Assembly: GCA_938017795.1 (NCBI GenBank)
Contig: CALIJZ010000013.1
Location: 1 to 64,000 of the forward strand
Length of the DNA: 64,000 nt
Direction: 5' to 3'
Source: an uncultured Bacteriovoracaceae bacterium
Lineage (GTDB): Bacteria > Bdellovibrionota > Bacteriovoracia > Bacteriovoracales > Bacteriovoracaceae
The notes under the pieces: model-generated
Told to the model about the DNA's origin: nothing
The model's input: only the letters and a program-made list of their open reading frames with translations
The model's database searches: none
Position numbers and translations under genes: made by a program
In this document: positions 1 through 8,745 of the stretch, in pieces
How the letters are laid out: every line of letters starts with the position of its first letter
Position numbering within the stretch: position 1 is the stretch's first letter

Positions 1-1284
1 GCACTTTATGCTAAAGAAGACTTCTCTGATGAAGATGGAATCAAGGCCAGTGAATTAGAAGCTGAATTTGGTGAAATGAATGGTTGGGAAGCTGAGGCTG
101 AAGTTGGTGTTTTATTATCTGGTCTTGGACTAGGATCTGAAATTGAACAAAAAGCAATGAAAGAGTTAACAGGTGGAGAAAAAGTTAAGGTTCTTTTAGC
201 TCAGGCTCTTTTTGGAAACCCTGATGTTCTTTTACTAGATGAACCTACTAACCATTTAGATATCAAAGCGATCGTATGGTTAGAAAACTTCATCATGAAC
301 TTTAAAAATACAATTATCGTTGTTAGTCACGATAGATACTTTTTAAATAAAGTCTGTACTCATATTGCTGATTTAGATTTTAAGAAAATAAAAATCTACA
401 CAGGAAATTATGAGTTCTGGCGCAAATCAAGTGAACTTGCGCAAAAATTAAGAGGAAATCTTAAAAAGAAAAATGACGAGAAAGCAAAAGATCTAAAGGA
501 GTTTATTCAAAGATTTAGTGCTAACGCTTCCAAAGCAAAGCAAGCAACTTCGAGAAGAAAACAATTAGAAAACCTTAAGCTTGAAGACCTTCCACCATCA
601 AGTAGAAAATACCCTTTTGTTCACTTTGAACCAAACAGAGAAGCTGGAAAAGAAATCTTAAGAGTAGAGGGACTATCTAAGTCGATAGAAGGTGAAAAAG
701 TTTTAGATAATATTACTTTTACGGTTAACAAGGGTGATAAAATTGTTTTTCTTGGGAGTGATCTTGCAACTTCAACCCTGCTTGATATTTTAAATGGAAA
801 GCAAGAATCAGATTCAGGAAAGTTTGAATGGGGTGTTACAATTACAAAGTCTTATTTCCCGAGTGATAATACGGAATACTTTAGTGATGGAAGCTTAAAC
901 CTTGTCGATTGGCTAAGGCAATATAGTGAAGATAAGTCTGAAACTTTTGTAAGAGGCTTCTTAGGAAAAATGCTTTTTTCTGGAGAAGAAGCTCTTAAGA
1001 AAAGTAATGTTTTATCTGGGGGAGAAAAAGTTCGTTGTATGCTCTCCAAGATGATGCTCTCTGGAGCAAATTGCTTGATGCTTGATGGACCAACAAATCA
1101 CTTAGATTTAGAGAGTATTACATCAGTCAATGATGGCCTGATTCGCTACAAAGGCTCTCTGATTTTCACTAGCCATGATCATGAATTTATTCAAACAGTT
1201 GCTAATAGAATTATTGATATTGACCTCACTATCAAGGAAGATAAATACACAACCTATGATGAATATCTAGCTGTAAGTGTCTAG
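1..1284 (+). CDS. ybiT: ABC-F family ATPase, YbiT-like (5' end outside window)
   Basis: The reading frame is open from base 1, so the gene starts upstream; 427 residues are visible against about 530 in E. coli YbiT, so roughly the first 100 residues with the first Walker A are missing. ABC-F proteins are soluble twin-ATPase factors that act on the ribosome, not transporters. Visible are the first-domain signature LTGGEK and Walker B LLLDEPTNHLD, an inter-domain linker with the YbiT-type stretch RFSANASKAKQATSRRKQ, then the second ATPase domain. The second domain looks degenerate. Its Walker A is LGSDLATSTLL, with the Gly-Lys lost and one residue fewer. Its Walker B is LMLDGPTNHLD, with Gly in place of the catalytic Glu. 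Its signature LSGGEK is kept. The family call is from memory of YbiT; the loss of the second site is read directly. Confidence 0.9.
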   Translation, partial: ALYAKEDFSDEDGIKASELEAEFGEMNGWEAEAEVGVLLSGLGLGSEIEQKAMKELTGGEKVKVLLAQALFGNPDVLLLDEPTNHLDIKAIVWLENFIMNFKNTIIVVSHDRYFLNKVCTHIADLDFKKIKIYTGNYEFWRKSSELAQKLRGNLKKKNDEKAKDLKEFIQRFSANASKAKQATSRRKQLENLKLEDLPPSSRKYPFVHFEPNREAGKEILRVEGLSKSIEGEKVLDNITFTVNKGDKIVFLGSDLATSTLLDILNGKQESDSGKFEWGVTITKSYFPSDNTEYFSDGSLNLVDWLRQYSEDKSETFVRGFLGKMLFSGEEALKKSNVLSGGEKVRCMLSKMMLSGANCLMLDGPTNHLDLESITSVNDGLIRYKGSLIFTSHDHEFIQTVANRIIDIDLTIKEDKYTTYDEYLAVSV

Positions 1285-1350
1285 GACCTATTATTTTCCT
1301 GAGATTTCTCTGTAATCCTAAAAATCAAGCCTAGAGGCAATAGCAATAAT

Positions 1351-1375
1351 TTCATACTCTGAGGTGAAGTATGAA
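1351..1375 (+). promoter_or_regulatory. Inverted repeat with Shine-Dalgarno in its loop, before the protease gene
   Basis: TTCATACT (1351-1358) and AGTATGAA (1368-1375) are perfect 8-bp inverted arms around a 9-base loop that contains GAGG. The right arm includes an ATG at 1371 that opens an 8-codon frame ending at 1397, one base before the ATG at 1399 of the protease frame. It could be a translational control element or a mini-leader; it could also be chance. Confidence 0.35.
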
Positions 1376-1380
1376 GAATC

Positions 1381-2319
1381 GTGCTAATGTCCTTTAGTAT
1401 GCCAAGAAACTCAAAATCGATATTCATACTTTTATCTTTGATCTTCCAAAGTTATTTTGCAAAAGCAGATCTCATTGGAGGTAAACTCCTTACTAAAAAT
1501 CAATTCACTGAAGTCATCTCATTTGATATTCAAAAAAGTAAAGAATTAAAGTCTTGTACGGGAACTTTTATTAGCTCTAATACAATTTTAACGGCGTCTC
1601 ATTGCGTGACGGAGGTTGTGGACTGCAAGCTCTATAAAGTTAAACCAAAGAATATCTTGATTTCTCTCAATGAAAAAAAACCTATCAAATACGATGTGAA
1701 AACAACAATCATCAATCAAGAGTTTATTGAACCTCCTTCGGAACAAAACAAAAAATGTCATAGAAGCCTTAACTCGAGGTATGATATCGCTTTAATAATT
1801 TTAAAGAAAAACACATCAAATAAATCATTAACAGTTTCTACTGGCTTTGCTAAGGCTGAAAAAGATCATAAAAAAATAGAATATAGAACAATAGGATTTG
1901 GACATTCTATTATTTCCGAGATTGAAGATTTCACAAATAAGTATTTTCGAAACTATATCCCTGAAGTGAATCAAGTAGGTAAAAAACAAATCGGGCGGGT
2001 TGAACTAATACCTAATAACCCAATGATGCCGCACATGAGTGAAATGAATGAATACTCTTATGATACCAAGCTAAAACAAACATATAATTCCAACTTTGCT
2101 CAAATCCATCCCGGTGATTCTGGTGGACCTTTAATCAATTCAAAAAATGAAATAGTTGGAATAAATTCAACCTATTTTTATCATAAGATCTTTGCAACCC
2201 CAGATTCAGATATTGTTATAGGATATCGAATACAAAGTGTATTTACTCCTTTACATAGAGAAGAAAATATTCGAATTTTAAAATCTGCTGAATTGTATGG
2301 ATCTAGTTTTAAACTTTAG
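1381..2319 (+). CDS. Secreted trypsin-like serine protease (S1 family)
   Basis: This is a 312-residue protein if the GTG at 1381 is used. ATGs at 1387 and 1399 are alternatives; the only Shine-Dalgarno-like stretch (1361-1369) fits 1381 best. A signal peptide ends near residue 29 (FAKA), followed by LIGG, the usual start of a mature chymotrypsin-fold protease. The triad is visible as TASHC (His74), SRYDIAL (Asp135) and HPGDSGGP (Ser247). It should be an exported endopeptidase, periplasmic or extracellular. Its 3' end overlaps the convergent gene by 11 bp. Family assignment is firm; the substrate is unknown. Confidence 0.9.
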   Translation: MLMSFSMPRNSKSIFILLSLIFQSYFAKADLIGGKLLTKNQFTEVISFDIQKSKELKSCTGTFISSNTILTASHCVTEVVDCKLYKVKPKNILISLNEKKPIKYDVKTTIINQEFIEPPSEQNKKCHRSLNSRYDIALIILKKNTSNKSLTVSTGFAKAEKDHKKIEYRTIGFGHSIISEIEDFTNKYFRNYIPEVNQVGKKQIGRVELIPNNPMMPHMSEMNEYSYDTKLKQTYNSNFAQIHPGDSGGPLINSKNEIVGINSTYFYHKIFATPDSDIVIGYRIQSVFTPLHREENIRILKSAELYGSSFKL

Positions 2320-3055
2320 AAGCTAAAAAATTTCTTATATTAGCAAATTCTAACTCAAAACCAGTTCTTTTTATTTTTAAATTACTTACCTTTCTAGCTT
2401 TTCCTTGTTCATCACATTTAAAACCTGGATGAGTTTTTAGATAAATCTCTCTTCTCTTTAAAGGTGTATCACTTACAATATTAAACTCACCTTTTAAATT
2501 CCTTTTAAGGGCATATAAAATAAACCTAGCAACATCTAAAGTGTGAATGAAGTTAATTTCTCTTTCAGAATCCTCGATGACATCTTTGAACTTCATAAAT
2601 CTTCCAGGTAATCTATCATCATCGATTAATCCACCTGGGCGAACGATAGTCACCTGTCTTTGAAGAGATAATAAGTAGTCCTCTAACTCAATCAAATGCT
2701 TAGAGTTTTTCTTCTCACCATTACGATCAGATTCTTCTGAAATATCTCCACTTCCAAATACAGAGGTTGAACTTACAAATATCCAAGGTATTTCTCTTTC
2801 ATATTTTTTATTACATCTTTTTAAAAAATCTAAATACCCTTGCACAGGTGGAAAGTTGAAAACAATTGCATCTTCAATAATTTCTGGTAACTCATCATTG
2901 ATAGAGAATTCAATTAAACGATGATCTTCATAAGCTTTTACTCTAGAGAGTTCTCTATAAGTTGCACCAACTTGAAAATTTTCTTTTGATCTTTCAAGTT
3001 CATGAACAATTTTCTTTCCTAGATGACCCAGTCCAAAAATAAATATATTTATCAC
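2309..3055 (-). CDS. NAD(P)-binding nucleoside-sugar-epimerase-like protein (SDR superfamily)
   Basis: The 248-residue protein starts with a Rossmann glycine motif, FGLGHLG (residues 7-13). It continues with FVSSTSVFG and an IVRPGGL segment, as in short, atypical extended SDR proteins of the YeeZ/epimerase type. The usual YxxxK pair is not obvious, so it may bind nucleotide without classical epimerase chemistry. Its start codon overlaps the stop of the upstream gene (ATGA, 3052-3055), so the two are probably translationally coupled and co-transcribed. The substrate cannot be told from sequence. Confidence 0.7.
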   Translation of the reverse strand: MINIFIFGLGHLGKKIVHELERSKENFQVGATYRELSRVKAYEDHRLIEFSINDELPEIIEDAIVFNFPPVQGYLDFLKRCNKKYEREIPWIFVSSTSVFGSGDISEESDRNGEKKNSKHLIELEDYLLSLQRQVTIVRPGGLIDDDRLPGRFMKFKDVIEDSEREINFIHTLDVARFILYALKRNLKGEFNIVSDTPLKRREIYLKTHPGFKCDEQGKARKVSNLKIKRTGFELEFANIRNFLASKV

Positions 3056-4338
3056 TTGCTGCTAGTTGATGATGGGTTGTCTTCATCTCCAGAGACTCCA
3101 AATAAGGCCCTATCAAAGTGAACCTTTGAAGTAATATCTTGGTAGCTTGCTTCTAAACCTTGATCACTATAATTATGAAAGAAAGTTAGCAGTTTCACCA
3201 TATCTCTTCCTATATCTGAAAAGCTTATGACATCCCCGCCGGTAGATAATACTTCTAAATACTTAGTTCCAAGTTTGTCGTGTCTACTTTTTTTCCAATC
3301 ATGAAGCATTTGAGTGTAATAAGCATATGGAACACAACTTTCTATAACAAAGATTTGATACTTCTTTTTAGAAGCATCCATATTGAGCCCACTTTTTTGC
3401 GCAATGGCCGGTAAGTTAAAGTTTGCTCCAAGACCAGAGTGACCTCCATACATAAGTATTGATGCATTCTTTACACCATCTTGTAAAAAGTGATGAAATG
3501 CTTTTGAAGTATAATAATAACCAGTGTCTGCAAAAAACATTCGTACTCTAGTTTTTGCAATATCTCCTTGAAATGTCAGTTCCTCAACATGGGGATAATT
3601 TCCATCGATTGGAGTGTAAATTGACTCAATTTTTTTGTGATTCCATATTTCTAGATTATACCCTAAGCCTAAAAGGTAATTTCTAACAGATCTATACTCC
3701 CTTGCATTTGCATCTCTTGATTCATCAGGGTTCCATGGAAAAGAATTGTAGCGGGCCATTCCAAAGTATAGATCAATTCTAATTTCTTTATTTTTATTTA
3801 TGAGTTTTTTATATTCAGGGTATGAAGTTTCACTATTTGAAATTCTCTGAATTGGCATTTTGATAACTTGATAATCTATTCCCTCTTCTAGCTCGCAATG
3901 AGCTCCTGGAGTCCACCTGTACCAAAATGGGTTTCCTCTTGGATTGCAACTTACCCCTTTATTCTTGGCTGATTCAGGATTATTAAGAACATAAAACTTA
4001 TACTCACCTTCAATTCCATTTTTTAACACCATTTTTCCTGATATATTATAATGTACTCTTGATTTCTCTGCTAATGCCTCAACACGTATAACCTTAACTT
4101 TATATCCACCTAATAAGCTGGCAGGGTAGAGAGCAGATTTCATAGGCCCGACTAGATATTTTGAATTTGTATAAACCTTTTGTTTCAGCTCAGTACTAGT
4201 TAAACCACTTGCTTGTACTTCTAAAAATGCATTGAAATCTACATGAGCTTCTGTGCTATTATGGCCTACGTACTTGGGAGCATTTGTCGTTGCTAATACT
4301 AAAAATGGAAATAAAAGAAGTGTCTTAAAAAAATTCAT
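3052..4338 (-). CDS. Exported protein with clan CD (caspase-like) His/Cys pair
   Basis: This is a 428-residue protein with a signal peptide of about 19 residues. I do not recognise a named family. The C-terminal half carries hydrophobic strand-GGHSG (ILMYGGHSGLG, His300) followed about 35 residues later by hydrophobic strand-ESC (IFVIESCVPY, Cys335). That arrangement is typical of clan CD cysteine peptidases such as caspases, clostripain and gingipain. The N-terminal 150 residues look like a beta-rich exported domain with three cysteines. It is coupled to the downstream SDR-like gene by a 4-bp overlap. The motif is read directly; protease function is inference. Confidence 0.6.
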   Translation of the reverse strand: MNFFKTLLLFPFLVLATTNAPKYVGHNSTEAHVDFNAFLEVQASGLTSTELKQKVYTNSKYLVGPMKSALYPASLLGGYKVKVIRVEALAEKSRVHYNISGKMVLKNGIEGEYKFYVLNNPESAKNKGVSCNPRGNPFWYRWTPGAHCELEEGIDYQVIKMPIQRISNSETSYPEYKKLINKNKEIRIDLYFGMARYNSFPWNPDESRDANAREYRSVRNYLLGLGYNLEIWNHKKIESIYTPIDGNYPHVEELTFQGDIAKTRVRMFFADTGYYYTSKAFHHFLQDGVKNASILMYGGHSGLGANFNLPAIAQKSGLNMDASKKKYQIFVIESCVPYAYYTQMLHDWKKSRHDKLGTKYLEVLSTGGDVISFSDIGRDMVKLLTFFHNYSDQGLEASYQDITSKVHFDRALFGVSGDEDNPSSTSSK

Positions 4339-4428
4339 TATTCATCCTTTTGATAAGTATTTCTGAATAATAAACAATTAGGACTCTAGTAAGAACTAAA
4401 ATTTACTTAAAGTAAGACTAGTGACACT

Positions 4429-5274
4429 CTACTCAATAATATTTATGTAAGCCTGTTGTCCTTCAAATAAAGCTGATTCTCTAGAAAGGTATTTTTTAGC
4501 TGAAGCTTCAGTATCAAATAATCCCAAACCTACTCGATACCAAGTTCCTTTAATTCCAAGATCTACCTCATTTACGATTGGCCTATAGCTTCTAGCTACA
4601 AATGAATCTGCAAAATCTCTGGCTTCAATAGCAGTTCTGAAAGCTCCTACTTGAATAGTATATTTCCCCATCAAAGTCTCATCTGCTTTAATGATTTCAT
4701 TATCAATTGTAGATTTAATATTATTTAGGGTATCTTGATCAACTTCATTTTCAACATCAGCAACAACTTGAGCAAGCTCTTCTTCAATTGACTTTGAACT
4801 TTCTTCAAGTTCATCAATTTTTAAATTCTTAGCCAATTCAACTTCTTTATCGCTAAATGTTTCAGGTTCATTTCTAGCAGCCTGAAGAGATTTTTCGATA
4901 GAATCTAAGTCTTTTTTTACTTTCTCATTTTTTTCAAGTTCTGCTATTTTCTTTTGAATATTTTTATAAGTCTCATCATCAATTTTTAACTTATTTAATT
5001 TTTCTCCCAAAATAGTTGTTACATATTCAGGTTCATCTTTTCTATGATCACTATCATCTCTAACACTTGCCGAAGCAATATTAGAAACTTCATCAGCAGA
5101 CATATTTGATTGAGTCGTAATAATTTTACTCTGAGTAGTATTAGCAGAAGCTAAAGTGAACTTTTTTCCAAATCTAATACCTAGAACAAATGAAGTTGCT
5201 GACATCACTAAAAAAAACAATATTAAAATTGCTAGTTCAACTCTATTAAAAATAAAAGATTTATCCTGGTCCAT
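4429..5274 (-). CDS. Single-pass membrane protein with C-terminal SPOR domain
   Basis: I start it at the ATG at 5274, not the GTG at 5280, because GGGGAG lies five bases before that ATG; this gives 281 residues. One membrane segment lies at about residues 13-33, after a short cytoplasmic tail. A long, acidic, partly coiled-coil linker follows (about 60-200). The last 80 residues form a SPOR domain, recognisable by YTIQVGAF and WYRVGLGLF. SPOR domains bind denuded peptidoglycan glycans, typically at the division site. It stands divergent to the Tad gene cluster. Exact role unknown. Confidence 0.8.
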   Translation of the reverse strand: MDQDKSFIFNRVELAILILFFLVMSATSFVLGIRFGKKFTLASANTTQSKIITTQSNMSADEVSNIASASVRDDSDHRKDEPEYVTTILGEKLNKLKIDDETYKNIQKKIAELEKNEKVKKDLDSIEKSLQAARNEPETFSDKEVELAKNLKIDELEESSKSIEEELAQVVADVENEVDQDTLNNIKSTIDNEIIKADETLMGKYTIQVGAFRTAIEARDFADSFVARSYRPIVNEVDLGIKGTWYRVGLGLFDTEASAKKYLSRESALFEGQQAYINIIE

Positions 5275-5435
5275 ACACACTCCCCATACAAGTAATCAAC
5301 ATATTCTCTCGAGATTTTTCATATATGTAAAACATGAAAAACCGTCAAAATCATACCGTTAAATTTTAGATACTTAAAGATATCAGAAATTTTTTCCTTT
5401 TTGCATAATACTTTTCAAATTTTAAAAGGAGAAAT

Positions 5436-5609
5436 ATGAAGAAATTAAAACTTATTAACACAAAAGGTCAGGCCCTAATGGAATACGTTCTTGTTACAGG
5501 GTTAATCGGGATCTTTTGCCTATTTGCCGTTAAGAAGCTCGGAGAACAGCTTGAGAGAAAGGTAGAAGCTTCATCTAAGAGAATTAACAAATCTATAAAA
5601 ATTAAGTGA
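5436..5609 (+). CDS. flp: Flp-type pilin precursor (57 residues)
   Basis: This short gene has a good Shine-Dalgarno (AAAGGAG, 7 bases before ATG). The peptide MKKLKLINTKG|QALMEYVLV has a basic leader ending in Gly11 and then a hydrophobic stretch with Glu at +5 and Tyr at +6. That is the cleavage and assembly signature of Flp/type IVb pilins processed by a prepilin peptidase. A hydrophobic helix follows and then a short basic tail (LERKVEASSKR). It stands 31 bp before genes for a secretin and a CpaF-like ATPase, which supports a role as the pilus subunit. It is likely the first gene of the Tad operon. Confidence 0.8.
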   Translation: MKKLKLINTKGQALMEYVLVTGLIGIFCLFAVKKLGEQLERKVEASSKRINKSIKIK

Positions 5610-5640
5610 ATGAGATAAAAACAATCTCTAAGGTAAGACG

Positions 5641-6021
5641 ATGAAAGTAAAATTATTAAAATTTTTACCACTAATGGCGTTTTCAGCAGGCCTACTGCTA
5701 TCTGAAGTTTACCCTAAAAATCCCCCAGAGGTTGCTAAGTCTCATCAACCAATCTTAAAGATTAAGGCCTTGATAAAAACGAATCCATCTTCAACTAAGC
5801 TAATAGGAGTATATAACCCAAGCTTTACCAAGAAACTATTAACAGGCTACTTAATTAGCTCTGCCCCAATAGATCATTCAGAAATGGAGGTGGCTTCTAT
5901 TATAGCGACCTCCCCTGTTTCGGGTTCTCTACTTTCAAGTAATACAACCTTAATCATCTCCCCATTAATTTTAGATAAAGATCTAAAAAAAAATCGAGTC
6001 AATTATGAAATTAATTATTAG
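5641..6021 (+). CDS. Small exported protein of the Tad cluster, function unknown
   Basis: This 126-residue protein has an N-terminal hydrophobic segment (about residues 7-21) after a basic start, so it is exported or membrane-anchored. AAGGTAAG stands 5 bases upstream of the ATG. By position, between the pilin and the secretin, it could be a reduced CpaB/RcpC-like assembly protein, but I see no clear SAF-domain motif and it is about half the usual CpaB length. Its end overlaps the next gene by 17 bp in another frame. Confidence 0.55.
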   Translation: MKVKLLKFLPLMAFSAGLLLSEVYPKNPPEVAKSHQPILKIKALIKTNPSSTKLIGVYNPSFTKKLLTGYLISSAPIDHSEMEVASIIATSPVSGSLLSSNTTLIISPLILDKDLKKNRVNYEINY

Positions 6022-6277
6022 TCTAATGAGCCTTTCACTATACTGCGCTCCTGTTCTCATTAAATACGATAATTTTAAAAATGCTATGGAGGTAAAGAAA
6101 ATACTTAAAATTCATTTTAATTTTCCTGAGAGTTTCATTCAATTTAAAAAAGAAAAATGCTCTAAAGAATTAGGACAAAATAGGATTTTAGAGATTTGTA
6201 TAAAAAAGGAAATAGAAATTCTAGCAAATAGGAAAATGCTTAATGAAAATTATAAAATCTTTAGGGAATTAAAATGA
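6005..6277 (+). CDS. Small exported protein, function unknown
   Basis: This is a 90-residue protein with a plausible signal peptide (MKLIISLMSLSLYCAPV) and a lysine-rich remainder with two cysteines. No family is recognised. Overlap with both neighbours (17 bp before, ATGA 4 bp after) places it firmly in the pilus operon and makes translational coupling likely. It might be a pilotin-like or periplasmic accessory factor for the secretin; that is a guess from position only. Confidence 0.5.
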   Translation: MKLIISLMSLSLYCAPVLIKYDNFKNAMEVKKILKIHFNFPESFIQFKKEKCSKELGQNRILEICIKKEIEILANRKMLNENYKIFRELK

Positions 6278-7698
6278 ATTACTTAGATTGCTTATCAAGA
6301 TGGATAGGAAACTTAGGTGTAGTCCCTTTATTTCTATTAGCAGCCTTTCTTCTAGTACCCATTTTTGATTTTTTATTTTTTCTGATCGCTTTAAGTTGTT
6401 TTGTATTTGATGCCATAAATCTACCCTCAATATTTAGATTCATTAAGATCACTTATCTTACGTGCTTTGTCAAAATGGTATTTATGTTTCCAGCTCTCTG
6501 CTTAGCGTCAAATACTCGTCTTATCTCAAAAGGCGAGCAGATACAGATGAGTGCTCTCAAACTTCAAAGTTACTCATTAGGAAATCATCAGATTTTAACA
6601 ACCAAAATCATGAAACGAAAGAAAATGCTCTATTTGAAAGGAAAATCTATTGGTTATACTGATTTGATCATTTGGAGAAATAACGGAAAAAAAGAGCACT
6701 TTCATATTTATGTTCTCTCAAAAAGAGAAGGACTTAAATTAGCTCAAATTGCCAAATCTTTTGAAGCAATAAATTTAAAAATTTCATTTAAAGGGAAGTT
6801 ATTGGAAATTTCTGGTGAACTTCAGGATTCACAACAATTTAGAGATTATCTAAAATTAAAGAAAAAATATAATGATTTTTTAATAGATCGAACTAGCAAG
6901 AATAAGCATCTAAGTTTTAAAATAATTGAATCTATCTATAAAACAATGATGCTCTACAAAGTTGAAGATTATAAATGCTATCATGAAACAGAACTCAGAT
7001 GCTCGTATAAGTCTTTTGAAAAGAATATTGCTTTAGAAAAAAACATATTAGAACAAACTGGACTTAAAGTTCAGTATTATTTAAAAGATCAATTTCTAAA
7101 AAATCATATCCTTAACTTAAAGTTAATCGAAATTGAAAGGAGTGATGGTCAGGAGTTCTCTCTAGGTCTTCAAGAGCTCTCTTCTTCAGTGGGCAAGATC
7201 TTATCACGCGGACCAATTGATCTCATTTCACGTAACTCAATAAAGATAGCTAATCATAAATACCAGCTAAGCACGATTGCTCAACCATCAATTAGTCTAG
7301 CAATTAATTCAAAAGGAAAACTACGACTAGGTAGCTCTACCCCTTTCACTACTTCTTCAAGCGAACATATTTCTACAACAAATTGGAAGGATACTGGTTT
7401 TTCTATGGACTATATAGTTAAGCCTTCTCAAGAAAAATTAGTTCTTGAATATAAAATTGATCTCACTCACTTTCAAAGTAAAGATATTCAAGGAGGAGCC
7501 TACCAAGGTAGTCACTTCTTAAGGATGGATGTTGGATTCAAACCTCTCTTTAATATAGCTATGTACTCTGAGGGGAAAAAAAAGCAAAGACTCCCATTAT
7601 TGGGAAAGATTCCTGTTTTAGGGTTGATTTTCCAAAGTAACCAAAACCATCAAACTTATAAATCCATCATGGCTTTTTATACCTTCAGGAGTAATTAA
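6274..7698 (+). CDS. cpaC: CpaC/RcpA-like pilus secretin with N-terminal hydrophobic extension
   Basis: The 474-residue protein has a pilus-secretin N-domain (about residues 80-150, with KSIGYTDLIIWRN matching the usual gxtdlllw motif). Its secretin C-domain ends in IPVLGLIF, the hallmark of the secretin barrel. The secretin would form the outer-membrane channel for the Flp pilus. The first 75 residues are odd: two strongly hydrophobic stretches (about 14-45 and 60-76) where a simple signal peptide is expected. The ATGA overlap with the previous gene supports the long start. An internal start at Met69 would give a more ordinary exported protein. Confidence 0.8.
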   Translation: MNYLDCLSRWIGNLGVVPLFLLAAFLLVPIFDFLFFLIALSCFVFDAINLPSIFRFIKITYLTCFVKMVFMFPALCLASNTRLISKGEQIQMSALKLQSYSLGNHQILTTKIMKRKKMLYLKGKSIGYTDLIIWRNNGKKEHFHIYVLSKREGLKLAQIAKSFEAINLKISFKGKLLEISGELQDSQQFRDYLKLKKKYNDFLIDRTSKNKHLSFKIIESIYKTMMLYKVEDYKCYHETELRCSYKSFEKNIALEKNILEQTGLKVQYYLKDQFLKNHILNLKLIEIERSDGQEFSLGLQELSSSVGKILSRGPIDLISRNSIKIANHKYQLSTIAQPSISLAINSKGKLRLGSSTPFTTSSSEHISTTNWKDTGFSMDYIVKPSQEKLVLEYKIDLTHFQSKDIQGGAYQGSHFLRMDVGFKPLFNIAMYSEGKKKQRLPLLGKIPVLGLIFQSNQNHQTYKSIMAFYTFRSN

Positions 7699-7701
7699 TA
7701 A

Positions 7702-8676
7702 GTGAAAGAAATTATTAAGCATATGAATTCAAGCATTAACCTTGGGATCTTGCCCAAGAAAGACACTTTACCAAAAGAGGTTTATGAGGACTGCTTTCAT
7801 TTCAAATTCTTAAGCAAACTTTTAGATAAAGATTTTGAAGAGTTAGTTATTCATCACTCTAGCTTAGTCTCTCTTAGATCTAATGAGCATAAATCTTATC
7901 ATCAATTGGATATCTCTCAAGAGATGCTAGAACTAGCTTTTGAAGTATTGAGTCTTCAAAACAAAATTACATGGAATGTGAGCTTTCCTTTTATTTCGAA
8001 AAAAATCACATTATTTGGAATTACTTATAGATTATCACTCCTACATAAATCAACCGGTTCAAAGCATCATAAATATTTTCTTCGAAAGAAAAAAAAATCA
8101 TTCTTCCCTATTGAAAGTTATAATCATAGCAATCTCTTGAGCAAACTTTTTTCAGAGAAAAAAAATATTATGTTCTCCGGCGCTAGTAGTTCGGGGAAAA
8201 CAAGTTTAATGCAATCGTTGTTAAAAGAGTCTTGCCGCGAAGAAGATGTCTTAGTGATTGAAGACACCAATGAAATATTACCAGTTCATGACCATTGGAC
8301 TTTTTTAACATCTAATAACTCTGAGCAACTAAAAAAGTATTGCTCCTATAGTGTAAGAATGTATCTAGATAGAATTATTCTTGGTGAAATTCGCTCTATT
8401 GAGATTTATCCATTTATTTTAAGTATGAACACAGGCCTAAAAGGCTTCATGTCCACTCTTCATGCAAATAATGCTCTAGATACGATGCATAGATTAGGTG
8501 TCTTATTTGAACTCTATTCAGAAACTAGCAGTTTAAAGTTTGAAACAGTTATGAAGCTTTTGTGCTCCCAAATTGATTTTGTTGTTTATATGGAAAACAA
8601 GCAAATCAAAGAAATCATAGAAGTACTAAACTACGATCAAAGAGTGATCTATAAAAATATTACATCTTCAATTTAA
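7702..8676 (+). CDS. cpaF: CpaF/TadA-type secretion ATPase
   Basis: This is a VirB11/CpaF-type hexameric ATPase of 324 residues, which powers pilus assembly at the inner membrane. Visible are Walker A GASSSGKT (160-167), an Asp box around LVIEDTNE, ILGEIR in place of Walker B, and the His box STLHANN (251-257). It is shorter than typical CpaF (400-480 residues), with a reduced N-terminal domain. The start is GTG, with AGGAG about 10 bases upstream; ATG at 7723 is an alternative. No TadB/TadC or prepilin peptidase follows, so the rest of the machine must be encoded elsewhere. Confidence 0.85.
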   Translation: MKEIIKHMNSSINLGILPKKDTLPKEVYEDCFHFKFLSKLLDKDFEELVIHHSSLVSLRSNEHKSYHQLDISQEMLELAFEVLSLQNKITWNVSFPFISKKITLFGITYRLSLLHKSTGSKHHKYFLRKKKKSFFPIESYNHSNLLSKLFSEKKNIMFSGASSSGKTSLMQSLLKESCREEDVLVIEDTNEILPVHDHWTFLTSNNSEQLKKYCSYSVRMYLDRIILGEIRSIEIYPFILSMNTGLKGFMSTLHANNALDTMHRLGVLFELYSETSSLKFETVMKLLCSQIDFVVYMENKQIKEIIEVLNYDQRVIYKNITSSI

Positions 8677-8745
8677 ATATGAACAAATATTTACAGACGA
8701 TCCCTACTCCATAAACATTACATGTTATCTTTTCAAAGGAAGACC

